This document shows positions 1 through 9,500 of a DNA stretch of 38,690 bases, one piece after another. Origin of the DNA: an uncultured bacterium (GTDB lineage: Bacteria; Verrucomicrobiota; Kiritimatiellia; RFP12; UBA1067). The position numbers and the translations under genes were made by a program. The stretch's first letter is position 1. Each line of letters starts with the position of its first letter. The notes below the pieces were generated by a model, which saw only the letters and a program-made list of their open reading frames with translations, ran no database searches and had not been told where the DNA came from. The stretch lies in contig CADCCQ010000052.1 in the NCBI GenBank assembly GCA_902799955.1, positions 1 through 38,690 of the forward strand, written 5' to 3'.

Positions 1-690
1 AAGGGATTTATTCCCTGGGATGATGATATCGACGTGGGCATGCCCCGCCCCGCCTACAATAAACTGATCCGGCTGGAGCGGGAGAAAAAGATCCTGCCCG
101 ATCATCTGAAGCTGATCTGCCATGAGAACGGCACTTTCCAGTATCCTTTTATCAAGATCGTGGATACCAGGACCACCGTTGATCAGAAATATCTGGAAGG
201 AAACGTCGCCGAGCATCTCTGGATCGACGTGTTCCCTTTTGACGGCATGCCGGAGGATGACAAAGAACTTGCCCGCCTCTGCAAAAAGGCGGCCATGATC
301 CGTACGGTCCTGGGCCTGAATTTCTCCAAATCCGGTCAGGGAAAGACCTTTTTCCGCAAACTGGTCAAACCGGTCCTGACCCCCATCGCCAGGAAGATCG
401 GTCCCGACAGATGCTGCCGGGCCATGGACAGGCTGACAGCCAGATATCCTTTTTCCGTTTCCAGATATTGCGGCGGTGTTGTCTGGGGCCTTTACGGACC
501 CGGGGAGCGGATGGTCAAGGACGAATTCATGAAATCCGATACCGTTACTTTTGAGGGCCACAGATTCCCGGCCATGTCCTGCTGGGACAGCTATCTGTCA
601 GGCCTCTACAAAAACTATATGGAACTGCCGCCTGAAGACAAACGGGTCACCCATGAAATGACCGCCTGGATCGAGGAGCCTGCGGAATGA
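1..690 (+). CDS. LicD family phosphotransferase, 5'-truncated
   Basis: The reading frame is open from base 1 (KGFIPWDDDIDVGMPR), so the start lies outside the window; the first internal ATG at 34 is not the start. GFIPWDDDIDVGM is the LicD/fukutin-type nucleotidyltransferase-fold motif, with the DDD/D acidic residues that bind metal. WIDVFPFDGMP and YGPGERMVKDEFM further support LicD. The family transfers phosphocholine or a related group from a nucleotide-activated donor onto cell-surface glycans on the cytoplasmic face. The stop overlaps the next start (ATGA, 687-690), so the gene is translationally coupled to the glycosyltransferase, as expected in a capsule/teichoic-acid-type cluster. The visible part, 229 residues, is most of a LicD domain. 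The transferred group cannot be told from sequence. Confidence 0.9.
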   Translation, partial: KGFIPWDDDIDVGMPRPAYNKLIRLEREKKILPDHLKLICHENGTFQYPFIKIVDTRTTVDQKYLEGNVAEHLWIDVFPFDGMPEDDKELARLCKKAAMIRTVLGLNFSKSGQGKTFFRKLVKPVLTPIARKIGPDRCCRAMDRLTARYPFSVSRYCGGVVWGLYGPGERMVKDEFMKSDTVTFEGHRFPAMSCWDSYLSGLYKNYMELPPEDKRVTHEMTAWIEEPAE

Positions 691-1766
691 AATATTTTAT
701 ACAGGAAGTAATCAATGACAAGGGCCTGCAGAAGACGGCCGGCATCAAGGCAAGGGATGACATAGACAGGATTCTGCTGGCGGAGGGCTACAGGCCTGTC
801 CGTATCGAGATGGACCAGAACGCCCGCAATGCGGCTTCGCTCCCGAAACGGCTGGGCATCCATTTTGAGATCCGGCAGAAATGGGCCGCGGGATTAAAAA
901 ATCTGATGGCAGGAGACATCCTGCTGGTCCAGTTTCCGGTCAGTTCCCATTCTGTCCTGATCGCCGGTGAAGTTATGGCCTGCCAGAGACGGGGCGTCCG
1001 GATCATCCTGCTGATCCATGACCTGGATCTGTTCCGCCATGCGCTCCGCAGCGATGTTTCCCTGCCTGCCAGGATCCGTATCCGGCTGGAGGAAAAATCC
1101 CTTCTGGAGAAAGCGGATTATATCATCGCCCACAATATATATATGAAGAAAAAGCTGGTATCCTTCGGTCTGGACAGCAGAAAGATCCTCAATCTGGGCA
1201 TCTTTGATTATCTGATTCCCGGATTTGAAGACCGGATCGGCAGCAGGAAGCCGCTGGGCCGGGATCTGCCTGTCATCATCGCGGGCTCCATGATGCGCCA
1301 TAAAGCCGGCTATGTCTATGACCTGCCCGAAGATCAGGCCTTCAACCTGTACGGAATCGGCTATGAGGAGGAGAACCGCCCGGGCGTGGTCTATCACGGG
1401 GCTTTCCCGCCGGATGATCTGCCCTTCGAAGTGGAAGGGAGCTTCGGCCTGGTCTGGGACGGCGACACGCGCAGTACCTGCAGCGGTACCTACGGAGAGT
1501 ATCTGAGGATCAACAATCCCCATAAGACCTCCATGTACCTGGCTTCCGGCATCCCTGTCATCATCTGGGAGGAAGCGGCCCTGGCGGATTTTGTACGCCG
1601 CCACCACTGCGGCATTACGGTGGCCTCTCTGGATGAGATCGGAAAGACCCTCCGGGAAATGCCGGAAGAGGAATACAGGCTCCTGGTCAAAAACGCCGGC
1701 CGCATGTCCGCGAGGCTGCGGAGCGGCAGCTACACACGCAGGGCGCTGGGGATCGCGCAGAAGTAG
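687..1766 (+). CDS. Gtf3-like glycosyltransferase of a surface polysaccharide operon
   Basis: The protein has 359 residues in the two-Rossmann GT-B layout. An N-terminal half carries QFPVSSHSVLIAG and the loop LIHDLDLFRH. A C-terminal donor-binding half carries GLVWDGDTRSTCSGTYGEY, then NNPHKTSMYLASGIPVIIW. The NNPHK-x-YLA-G-PVI-W signature is typical of Gtf3-like sugar transferases and related galactofuranosyl/glucosyltransferases. It should add one sugar to a lipid-linked or protein-linked acceptor in the cytoplasm. The ATG overlaps the LicD stop by 4 bp, so the two genes are co-translated. Donor sugar and linkage cannot be inferred. Confidence 0.8.
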   Translation: MKYFIQEVINDKGLQKTAGIKARDDIDRILLAEGYRPVRIEMDQNARNAASLPKRLGIHFEIRQKWAAGLKNLMAGDILLVQFPVSSHSVLIAGEVMACQRRGVRIILLIHDLDLFRHALRSDVSLPARIRIRLEEKSLLEKADYIIAHNIYMKKKLVSFGLDSRKILNLGIFDYLIPGFEDRIGSRKPLGRDLPVIIAGSMMRHKAGYVYDLPEDQAFNLYGIGYEEENRPGVVYHGAFPPDDLPFEVEGSFGLVWDGDTRSTCSGTYGEYLRINNPHKTSMYLASGIPVIIWEEAALADFVRRHHCGITVASLDEIGKTLREMPEEEYRLLVKNAGRMSARLRSGSYTRRALGIAQK

Positions 1767-1797
1767 CGTACCCGGACCCGCGCATGGGTAAAGTTGA

Positions 1798-3066
1798 ATG
1801 ATTATAAGAACATTTTCGAACAGCACGCTGGATTACGATCCGGATCTGGGGCATACCACCCTGGAGGAGCTGCTGGTCTTTACAGGACTGGTATTATGGA
1901 CCCTGCAGGGCAATATCAGTGATTCCCTATATACAGTTTATATTGAAGGTCTGATGTTATCCTGCGTCAGATATTTTGTCATGCTCCTTTTCCTGACAGC
2001 CATCATGCTGACGGAGAAGAGCTACCGGATCCGCCTTCTGGCCCTGCTGGCTGCGGGCGGCATTTTCCTGCTGGAGCTGGAACATATGGCTGCAGACGGC
2101 ATTAACCTTCTGCAGCTTTTTCTGATGGTCCTGGCCTGCCGGAACGTTTCCTTCCGCAAGGTCTGCCGGGTCATGTTCTGGTCCGGCCTGGCCTGCTTTC
2201 TGCTGATCATAGCCGGCAGCTGGTCCGGCCTGATCTACCGGGAGCCCATGTCCTTTGACTCGGACAGGATGCGGGAATATCTGGGATATATTTATCCTAC
2301 CTTCGGCCCCATCCGTTTCTTCGGGCTCACAGCCTGCGGCCTGTACGGCTACACGGATCCTTCCGCCTATGAGAGGGACCAGACCCGCAGCAGAGGGGTC
2401 CCCTGGCCCGTGCTCATCATTGCCTGCGCGGTCAACCTGGTCCTCTATGAACTGACAGATACCAATCTGATCCTGGTCATCGTCCTGGCCTTCCTGATCC
2501 TGTACGCCCTCTGTGTCAAGTGCCGGCTGGACCTGTTCCATGACTGTTTTCCCATCCGCCTGATGGCAGCGGCGATCATGCCCGTCCTCTGCGCCTTTGT
2601 CTGGTATATCAGTGACAGATATAACGCCAATATCCCCATGTGGGTCAGGATCGATGAGTTCTCTCATTCCAGGGTCCGCCTCAACCACCAGGGCATCGTC
2701 AAATACGGCGTCCATCTGCTGGGCCAGCAGGTGGTCGTCAATTCGGACCAGACAGATATGGATAAATACTTCTATATCGACAGCGGATATATGAAAGCCC
2801 TGCTCAGCTACGGGATCCTGTTTACCGCCCTGCTGCTACTGGTCTACATGCTGATCTTCCGGGCAGCCATCCGGATCGGGGATCGGGTCCTTTGTATCTG
2901 GATCTTCTGCATTGCCCTTTACAGTGTATTCAATAACCTGCTGACATCGCCGCTTTCCAACTGCTCATTCCTGGGCATCTGGTACGCGGCCCGGATCCTG
3001 CGGGATTACAGCAGGAAGAAGAGGGAAGGAACTTTGGAGGCCTTCTATGAGCAGTCCCAGTGTTAA
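1798..3066 (+). CDS. wzy: Wzy-like polysaccharide polymerase, polytopic membrane protein
   Basis: The 422-residue protein is strongly hydrophobic, with roughly ten predicted membrane segments, for example YFVMLLFLTAIML, LLALLAAGGIFLLELE, LILVIVLAFLILYALCV and ALLSYGILFTALLLLVYMLIF. A long polar loop, about residues 270-330 (DRYNANIPMWVRIDEF...), lies between late segments, the usual place of the periplasmic/extracellular catalytic loop of Wzy polymerases. Sequence identity in this family is low, so the call rests on topology and on its place between a glycosyltransferase and a Wzx flippase. The ATG at 1798 has only a weak upstream GGGTAAAG. The end overlaps the flippase start by 20 bp. Confidence 0.7.
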   Translation: MIIRTFSNSTLDYDPDLGHTTLEELLVFTGLVLWTLQGNISDSLYTVYIEGLMLSCVRYFVMLLFLTAIMLTEKSYRIRLLALLAAGGIFLLELEHMAADGINLLQLFLMVLACRNVSFRKVCRVMFWSGLACFLLIIAGSWSGLIYREPMSFDSDRMREYLGYIYPTFGPIRFFGLTACGLYGYTDPSAYERDQTRSRGVPWPVLIIACAVNLVLYELTDTNLILVIVLAFLILYALCVKCRLDLFHDCFPIRLMAAAIMPVLCAFVWYISDRYNANIPMWVRIDEFSHSRVRLNHQGIVKYGVHLLGQQVVVNSDQTDMDKYFYIDSGYMKALLSYGILFTALLLLVYMLIFRAAIRIGDRVLCIWIFCIALYSVFNNLLTSPLSNCSFLGIWYAARILRDYSRKKREGTLEAFYEQSQC

Positions 3067-4516
3067 GAAAAATTTCCTGATGAGCACGGCCTACCAGGTC
3101 CTGATCATCATTCTGCCTTTTATCACGACCCCTTATTTTTCAAGGGTCCTGGGGGCCGGTCCGATCGGTATTTACAGCTATACCCAGTCTTACCAGACCT
3201 ATTTCTCCATGTTCGCTGCCCTGGGCACCATGTCCTACGGCACCCGGGAGATCGCCCGTTTCCGGGATGACGTGACCAAACGAAGCGTCCTGTTCTGGGA
3301 GATCGAGCTGATGACAGTCGTGACGTCTGCCGTATGGATGGCTGTATGGATCGGCTGGATCCTGTTCAATACCAAGTACCGGATCTACTATATTGTCCTG
3401 AGCATGGGCATCCTGGCGACCATGTTCGATATCTCCTGGTTCTTCAACGGCCTGGAGCAGTTCAAATATACGGTCACCAAGAACGCGGCCTTCAAGCTGA
3501 TCGGCGTAGCCCTGCTGTTCGCCTTCGTCCACTCAAAGGACGACCTGCTCAAATATGTATTCATCCTGACCCTGTCCACCATGGCCGGGAACCTGAGCAT
3601 GTGGATGTATGTGGGCAGGTTCACGGAGAAGGTCGATTTCCGCAGTCTGCGGATCGGGCGGCATTTCCGGGAGACCCTGATCTATTTCGTGCCTTCCATT
3701 GCCACCTCAGTCTATACGGTCCTGGACAAGATCCTGATCGGCGCCATCACCCATGATGAGCTGGAGAACGGTTATTATGAACAGGCCACCAAGATGATCA
3801 ACATGATGAAGGCCCTGACCTTCACTTCCCTCAATTCGGTCCTGGGCGCCCGTATCGCCTACTTATTCGAAGAGGAAAAGTATGAGGAGATCCATGACCG
3901 GATCCGTACCTCTGCCAATTACATTCTTTTCATGGGCGTCGGCATCTGTTTCGGCCTGATCAGCGTTGCCCGGCGCTTTGTACCTGTGTTCTACGGGCCG
4001 GGCTTTGACAGGGTCGCGGATATGCTGATCATGATGAGCCCGCTGACCCTGATCATCGGTATCAGCAACTGTCTGGGTTCTCAGTACTATACGCCTTCCG
4101 GCAGAAGGGGCCTGTCCGCCAGATTTATCGTAGCGGGTTCCTGCCTCAACCTGTGCATGAACCTGCTGCTGATCCCCCGCATGAAGGGCATAGGCGCGAT
4201 CTGGGGATCCCTGATCGCGGAGATCCTGATCACAGTCCTGTATATGATCTTCTGCAACGGTTATCTGACCGTCAGGATCCTGGTCACGGACGGCTGGAAA
4301 AAACTGCTGGCCGGCGTGCTCATGTGGGCTGCCATCTTCTTTATGGATCGTTTTATCAGCTCCAATTTCGCCGCCCTCTGTATTGAAGTCGCGGCGGGCG
4401 GCATGCTCTATATCCTTCTGCTGATCCTTTTGCGGGACAGGTTCCTGATGGAATTCGTGTTTGGAAGGATACTGGGCGGCGTGATCAGAAAGATCCGCGG
4501 AAAGATCGGAAAATAA
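3047..4516 (+). CDS. wzx: Wzx-type oligosaccharide flippase (MOP superfamily)
   Basis: The protein has 489 residues and about twelve to fourteen membrane segments. Its N-terminus, KKNFLMSTAYQVLIIILPFITTPYFSRVLG (given here only for its hallmark: aromatic TPYFSRVLGAGPIGIYSY), is the classic start of polysaccharide-type MOP flippases. GNGYYEQATKMI-like and LGSQYYTPSGRR segments are also family-like. It flips undecaprenyl-linked repeat units to the outer face of the membrane for Wzy. The start at 3047 is preceded by GGAGG with about 8 nt spacing and lies inside the end of wzy, indicating coupling. Length is normal for the family. It completes a Wzx/Wzy-dependent set with the upstream genes. Confidence 0.92.
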   Translation: MSSPSVKKNFLMSTAYQVLIIILPFITTPYFSRVLGAGPIGIYSYTQSYQTYFSMFAALGTMSYGTREIARFRDDVTKRSVLFWEIELMTVVTSAVWMAVWIGWILFNTKYRIYYIVLSMGILATMFDISWFFNGLEQFKYTVTKNAAFKLIGVALLFAFVHSKDDLLKYVFILTLSTMAGNLSMWMYVGRFTEKVDFRSLRIGRHFRETLIYFVPSIATSVYTVLDKILIGAITHDELENGYYEQATKMINMMKALTFTSLNSVLGARIAYLFEEEKYEEIHDRIRTSANYILFMGVGICFGLISVARRFVPVFYGPGFDRVADMLIMMSPLTLIIGISNCLGSQYYTPSGRRGLSARFIVAGSCLNLCMNLLLIPRMKGIGAIWGSLIAEILITVLYMIFCNGYLTVRILVTDGWKKLLAGVLMWAAIFFMDRFISSNFAALCIEVAAGGMLYILLLILLRDRFLMEFVFGRILGGVIRKIRGKIGK

Positions 4517-4564
4517 AGTTACATCTGAAGTCGGAATTGTTACATACAACGTACGGAGGAGCAA

Positions 4565-6364
4565 TTGAAAAAGAAACTGAAAGGCAGGCTGCTGGCCTGC
4601 GTGCTCGCTGCCGGCCTGGCCATGTCCGGTATGACATCCCTGGCGGCGGAAGCGGAAGGCGGTCAGGCTTCCCCGGAGGCCTCCGCGGAAGCGGAACCTT
4701 CCCCGGAGGCAGGAGACCGGGAGGGACATACCGAAGCGGAAGCGGAGGACCCGGAAGCGGGATCCGGCGGGGAAGATGAGGCCGGGGAAGAAAGTCCGGA
4801 AGCGGAAGCGCCCGCGTCCGAAAGCGTTTCTGAAGAGATTATTCCGGAAGAAGACCCTGATATTACGGAAGAGACCGGGGAAGAGGAAACGGAAGACCCG
4901 GACGGTCCCGGGGATCCGGAAGAAACGGAAGCCGGCGGGGAAAAGACCTCCGCGGACGGCACGGTCGACCTGGGCTCGGCAGGTGATTCCTATACGGCCG
5001 GCGGCAGGGCGGATCCTGTCGGTACGCCCCTGGATCCGGAGAACAGGCGCTTCCTGGCGGCGGAGACCATCTATGCCGATTATGACGGGGTAGATGCCAT
5101 GGATATGGAGAACTGCTGGTATTTCAGCCATCTGTCCCAGAAACAGCAGGGCGTTTACGCTGCCTTTGAATGCTGTTCCCGCAAGCCCGGAGAACTGATC
5201 CTCTATCATTTCCGTGACAGAGGAGGCAGCGCTTATACGCTGCCCAAGGAAGAGGTCGAAGCGGCCTATATGGCTTTCCTCTATGATCACCCGGACTGCT
5301 GCTGGATGACCCTGAATTTTGCTTATTCCAGGCAGCGGAATGAGGAAGGCGTCTTTGATGATCATTTCATCAGCGGCGTCCAGCTGTCCCGGAACGCGGC
5401 TTCCGTCTCAGAAGCGGCCGAGGGAAAGGCGGCTCTGGAACAGGCCGCGGAGAGCTGGCTCTCCAATATCGATCTGGACGCGCCGGAATCAGTCATCGCG
5501 CTGGAGATCCATGATCAGCTGATCGACCGGATCAGCTATGATGATACAGCGGAACGTACGTCCAATGCCCATAATGCCTACGGCGCCCTGGTCGACCGCG
5601 GCGCGGTCTGTGACGGCTATTCGCTGGCTTATAAGTATCTGCTGCAGAAGGCGGGGATCCAGGCCATTGTATGTCCCGGCACCGCCGGCGGCGTCAAGCA
5701 CGGCTGGAACATCGTACGGCTGGGCGGCAGCTGGTATGAGACGGACTGTACCCATGATGATTTTATTGACGGCCACCGTCATGATCATTACAATCTGACC
5801 ACAGGACAGATGTTGGAGGACCACAGCCGGGGCGGCAGCGGCGGCATGCAGATCGGCAGCCTCTGTCCCCAGGCGGAAGGTACTTATTACGATTACACAT
5901 ATATGAGCGCCGGTATACAGATGGAAGAATACCGGGACGACTGGCATTACATGCAGTACAGTATAGAACTGGAGGAAGGCCGGGACAGCCGGGACAATCC
6001 CATCCGTCTCATGCTGTACAAAGACGGCAGCTACCTTTCTCCGGAAGAGGATCCGGACGCGGATACATGGAAAGTGACGGCAGCCGCCATGCTGGATCCT
6101 GTCACCCAGTCGCCCCCGCTCTGGCGGGCTTCCGGTTCCTCCGAAAATACGGCACTGGTCAAAGTAGCGGAGGACTGGACAGCGGAAAACGGATATGTGA
6201 CATATGAGAGGGCAGGCGGAGAGGGCGCCCAGGCGGCCATATCAGTCCGTATGATTTTTGACAACGGGGCCTCGGCGCTTCTGGAAGACAGCCTGCTGGT
6301 CGGACGCGACGGCTGGGTCCGCGGCAGCGGCGGCGTCCGCTATCTGCGTCGGCCTTCGGCCTAG
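4565..6364 (+). CDS. secreted transglutaminase-like (cysteine protease fold) protein with acidic linker
   Basis: This 599-residue protein starts with TTG at 4565, chosen because ACGGAGGA lies 5 nt upstream and a signal peptide follows directly (MKKKLKGRLLACVLAAGLAM, cleavage probably near AEA at 28-30). Residues 31-130 are a low-complexity Glu/Pro/Gly/Ala linker (repeated PEA, EAE, EET). The transglutaminase-like core is in the second half: RGAVCDGYSLAY with Cys349, GGVKHGWNIV with His379, and SWYETDCTHDD with Asp394, giving a complete Cys-His-Asp triad. Such proteins are often proteases, amidases or crosslinkers at the Gram-positive surface; the substrate is unknown. There is no LPxTG or obvious anchor. 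It ends the Firmicutes-like block just before a terminator. Confidence 0.8.
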   Translation: MKKKLKGRLLACVLAAGLAMSGMTSLAAEAEGGQASPEASAEAEPSPEAGDREGHTEAEAEDPEAGSGGEDEAGEESPEAEAPASESVSEEIIPEEDPDITEETGEEETEDPDGPGDPEETEAGGEKTSADGTVDLGSAGDSYTAGGRADPVGTPLDPENRRFLAAETIYADYDGVDAMDMENCWYFSHLSQKQQGVYAAFECCSRKPGELILYHFRDRGGSAYTLPKEEVEAAYMAFLYDHPDCCWMTLNFAYSRQRNEEGVFDDHFISGVQLSRNAASVSEAAEGKAALEQAAESWLSNIDLDAPESVIALEIHDQLIDRISYDDTAERTSNAHNAYGALVDRGAVCDGYSLAYKYLLQKAGIQAIVCPGTAGGVKHGWNIVRLGGSWYETDCTHDDFIDGHRHDHYNLTTGQMLEDHSRGGSGGMQIGSLCPQAEGTYYDYTYMSAGIQMEEYRDDWHYMQYSIELEEGRDSRDNPIRLMLYKDGSYLSPEEDPDADTWKVTAAAMLDPVTQSPPLWRASGSSENTALVKVAEDWTAENGYVTYERAGGEGAQAAISVRMIFDNGASALLEDSLLVGRDGWVRGSGGVRYLRRPSA

Positions 6365-6383
6365 CAGATGATTCTTCGCGCCT

Positions 6384-6412
6384 TCGGCGCTCGAATAGCG
6401 CCGGCTTTTTTT
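6384..6412 (+). terminator. intrinsic terminator after the transglutaminase-like gene
   Basis: A 7-bp GC stem (CGGCGCT at 6385-6391, AGCGCCG at 6397-6403) has a CGAAT loop and is followed by GGC and seven Ts at 6406-6412. It sits 20 bp after the stop codon at 6364. Two smaller TTC-loop hairpins (GGCCTTCGGCC near 6353-6363 and GCGCCTTCGGCGC near 6378-6390) precede it and could compete with it for folding. Confidence 0.8.
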
Positions 6413-6429
6413 GTCTTTGCGCTGTCAGC

Positions 6430-6465
6430 CTAGATGCCTAGAAACCTAGATGTCTAGCAATCTAG
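6430..6465. repeat. five CTAG tetramers at an exact 8-bp period
   Basis: CTAG occurs at 6430, 6438, 6446, 6454 and 6462, exactly 8 bp apart, in units CTAGatgc, CTAGaaac, CTAGatgt, CTAGcaat and CTAGgatt. It lies in the 160-bp gene-free stretch between the block 1 terminator and the alpha-2-macroglobulin gene. That stretch also holds a nine-C tract at about 6492-6500 and no open frame of note. CTAG is usually rare in bacterial DNA, so a phased array is unlikely to be chance. Its function is unknown. Confidence 0.75.
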
Positions 6466-6531
6466 GATTGCTGGCTACGAGACCGAACCCCGCCCCCCCC
6501 GCTGAGCCGCGCCTCCATTCTTTGTGTAAGA

Positions 6532-6568
6532 TTTCCTTTCTACCTGCGAGTAGGGGTTAGAAAGGAAA
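6532..6568 (+). promoter_or_regulatory. perfect 11-bp inverted repeat covering the ribosome binding site
   Basis: TTTCCTTTCTA (6532-6542) and TAGAAAGGAAA (6558-6568) are perfect inverted repeats around a 15-nt loop that can pair further (ACC with GGT). The right arm contains the only Shine-Dalgarno-like AAAGGA before the ATG at 6574, so in RNA the left arm would act as an anti-Shine-Dalgarno. It could equally be an operator for a dimeric regulator. TAAGAT at about 6526-6531 is a weak -10 candidate. Confidence 0.6.
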
Positions 6569-6573
6569 CCTCA

Positions 6574-9500
6574 ATGAACATACTCCCGCTCTCGCTGCTG
6601 CTCGCAGTCTCCGCCCCCACCGACATCCGCTTCTCCGCCGATGTCTCCTACGCCCCTCCCGGCGACCACGCCTCCTACGTCGACTCCGGCTGGAGCAGCC
6701 GCCGCGTGGTCTGCGTCACCGACCTTGCCCTTCATGCCCGCAAAGACGGCGGCGATCTCCTGGTCTGGGTGACTTCGCTCACCAACGCGACCCCCGTCGC
6801 CGATGTCCACGTCGAAGCCTACTCCGCCGCCAACGAACTGCTCGGCTCCGCCGAGACCGCAACCAACGGACTCTGCCGCCTCCATCTTCGCCCCGGGTCC
6901 AGTGCTCGCGGCATTTATGCCGCAAAAGGCGCCGACAGCTCCTATCTTGCGCTCGTTCCGCGCATGGAGACAAGCGAAAACTACCGCGGCGTCGGCCGCG
7001 ACCGTTATCTCGCCCCCGGCGCTTTCGAGGCCTTCGTCTGGAGCGAGCGCGGCATCTACCGCCATGACGAGACGATCTTCGCCCAGGCGCTGCTGCGCGG
7101 CGCTTCCCCGCCGTTCCCCGAAGTCGAGTTCTCGCTCGTCAGCCCCAGCGGCCGCCCCTATGTCTCCTGCAAGGCGCGCCCCGACGCCTCCGGCGCCGTC
7201 TTCTGCTCTTCGCTTTCCGTTCCCGCCCAGCAGCCCAGCGGCACCTGGACCATCCAAGTGCGCCTGCCCGGCAAGAACGGCGCGCCCCTGGGCGAGCGCG
7301 ACATCCGCGTCGAGGAGTTCGTGCCGCCGCAGGTCCGCGTCAAGCTCCGCCCCGCCGCCGAGTCGAACCGCTACGAAGTCGCCGCGGAGCACCTCTTCGG
7401 CGGCGCGGCGCGCTCGCTCGCCTGCGAAGTCGCCTATGTCTTCGACCATGAGTACTTCAATCCGAAGGGATGGGAGGGCTGGCGCTTCAGCGATCCGCGC
7501 TATCCCGGTCGTTCCGACTTCACCCGCCTGAAAACCCTCGTCACCGACGACGACGGCATCTGCGCCTTTTCCATCACGCCCCCGGGCAAGTGCGGCGACA
7601 TCGGCCAGGTGGTCAAGGTCGTCGTCGAGGCGACGGTCATCGAGGACGGCGGCCGCCCCGTCACCGTCCGGCGCACCGAGCGCCGCCATGTCCGCCCCTA
7701 CTACATCGGCGCCACGTTGCCGGACACCCTCCACGCTCCGCCCGACGGTTCGCGCCCGAAAGTCCGTATCGCCTGCGTCGCGCCCGACGGCGCCCGCTTT
7801 CCGGGCCGGCGCCAGCTCAAGGTCGAGCTCAGCTGCCGCTGGAGCAGCCGCGCCCGCAAGAGCATAGTCGTCGAAACTTCGCCCGAGGGTGAAGCCGAGG
7901 TGGAGCTGCCGATCGACGAATGCGACGAATGGACCATGGCCGTGTGCGATCCGTGGGCAGAGGTCGGCTTCGAACGCGATTTCTGGTACACAAGCTACTA
8001 TGACGACGATGACGACGAAGAAGTAGCTTCTCGTCGCCCCAGGCTGGAGCTTGCCCTCGACCGCGCCGCCTACCGCGCCGGCGAGACGCCGCTCCTCACG
8101 GTCAAGTCGCCGTTCACCGGCTTTGCGCTGCTCGGCGTCCACCGCGACCGCACCGTCTACACCGAGGTGATTGCGCTTACCAACGTTGTCTCGGAAATCG
8201 CGCTTCGTCCGGTGGCGGCGGACTGGGCGCCGAACGTGGACGTCACCATGAGCGTGGTGCGCCCGCTCGCCCGCGCGAACGCCGTCGCCACCGTCCGCGT
8301 CGTCCCGCCCGAGAAAGTGGAGGCATCCGTGAAGTGCGAGCCGGTGGCCGGCCGCGAAGGATTCATCGCGGTCGAGGTCTCCGCGCCCGGCGCGACCGAC
8401 GCGTCGGTGGCGCTTGTCGACGAAGGCATCCACCTCCTCACCTACGAGCGTCCGCCCAGCCCGGACAGCTGGTTCCACCGCGCGCGCACCGCCGACCGCT
8501 CGCTCTACGACATCTACGGCCGCCTTTTGAAGACCATCACCGGCAAGATCGGCGGCGCGAAGATCGGCGGCGGCGCCGACACCGACCTGCTCGGCCGCAT
8601 CAGCCCCCAGCCGACGCGGCGGTTCCGTCCGCTTGCACTCTTCCAGAACGGCCTTAAGCCCACCAACGGAGTCTTCCGCGCCGTCTTCGACGTCGGCCAG
8701 TTCGCGGGCGAGGTGCGCGCGACCGCGCTCGCCTGGAACGTGCGCGCGGCGGGCGGCGCGGCGTCGTCGTGCAAGGTGCGCCCGGCGCTGGTGATGCAGC
8801 CCGACGCTCCGCGCTTCGCCGCGCCCGGCGACCGTTTCGAGACGTCGCTCCTCGTTTCCGCCGACGGAATCGAGACCAACATCTTCGCCTTCGTGATTGC
8901 GCCCGACGAGCCGGGCGAAATGCGCCTGCCGTTCGAGTACGCTTTCCGCGGCCAGGTCCACCGCCGCGAGATCCTGATGCCGGTCCGCCCCGCCGTCGCC
9001 TGGCGCGAGACCAACTGGGTGGAGCGCTGCGGCGCGCAGCGGCCGAAGGCCGGCGTCGTTCGCGGCAAAAACACAGTCACTTCCTGCGAGATCGTCGGCT
9101 CGCGCGCTGGCGAACTCGCCGCGGCGTACCGCTGGCTCGCCGACTATCCCCACGGCTGCCTCGAGCAGACAAGCTCGCGCATCCTGCCGCTCCTCGGCGT
9201 GCCCGGCAAGGAGGAGTTCGTTGCCGCCGGCGTCCGCCGCGTCGAGTCGATGCTCCGCGTCGGCAACTTCGTGATGTGGCCCGACTGCTTCGAGCCGCCG
9301 TGGGATCGCGAAGTGTCGATCTACGCCGCGCATTTCCTCGTCGAGGCGCGGCGCTCGGGCGCGAAGGTCTCGGACTGGGCGCATGACCGCGTGCTCGGCT
9401 TCCTGAAGAGCTGGTCGTCGTCGTCGAACAAGGACCACGCCGCCTATGCCTGCCACACCCTCGCGCTTGCCGGCGCGCCCGAGCTCGACCAGCAGAACCG

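Noticed and set aside
3863..5365. A 500-codon minus-strand frame across the flippase and transglutaminase genes
   Set aside because: The Arg/Phe/Gly-repetitive product spans a gene boundary on the other strand and has no recognisable domain.
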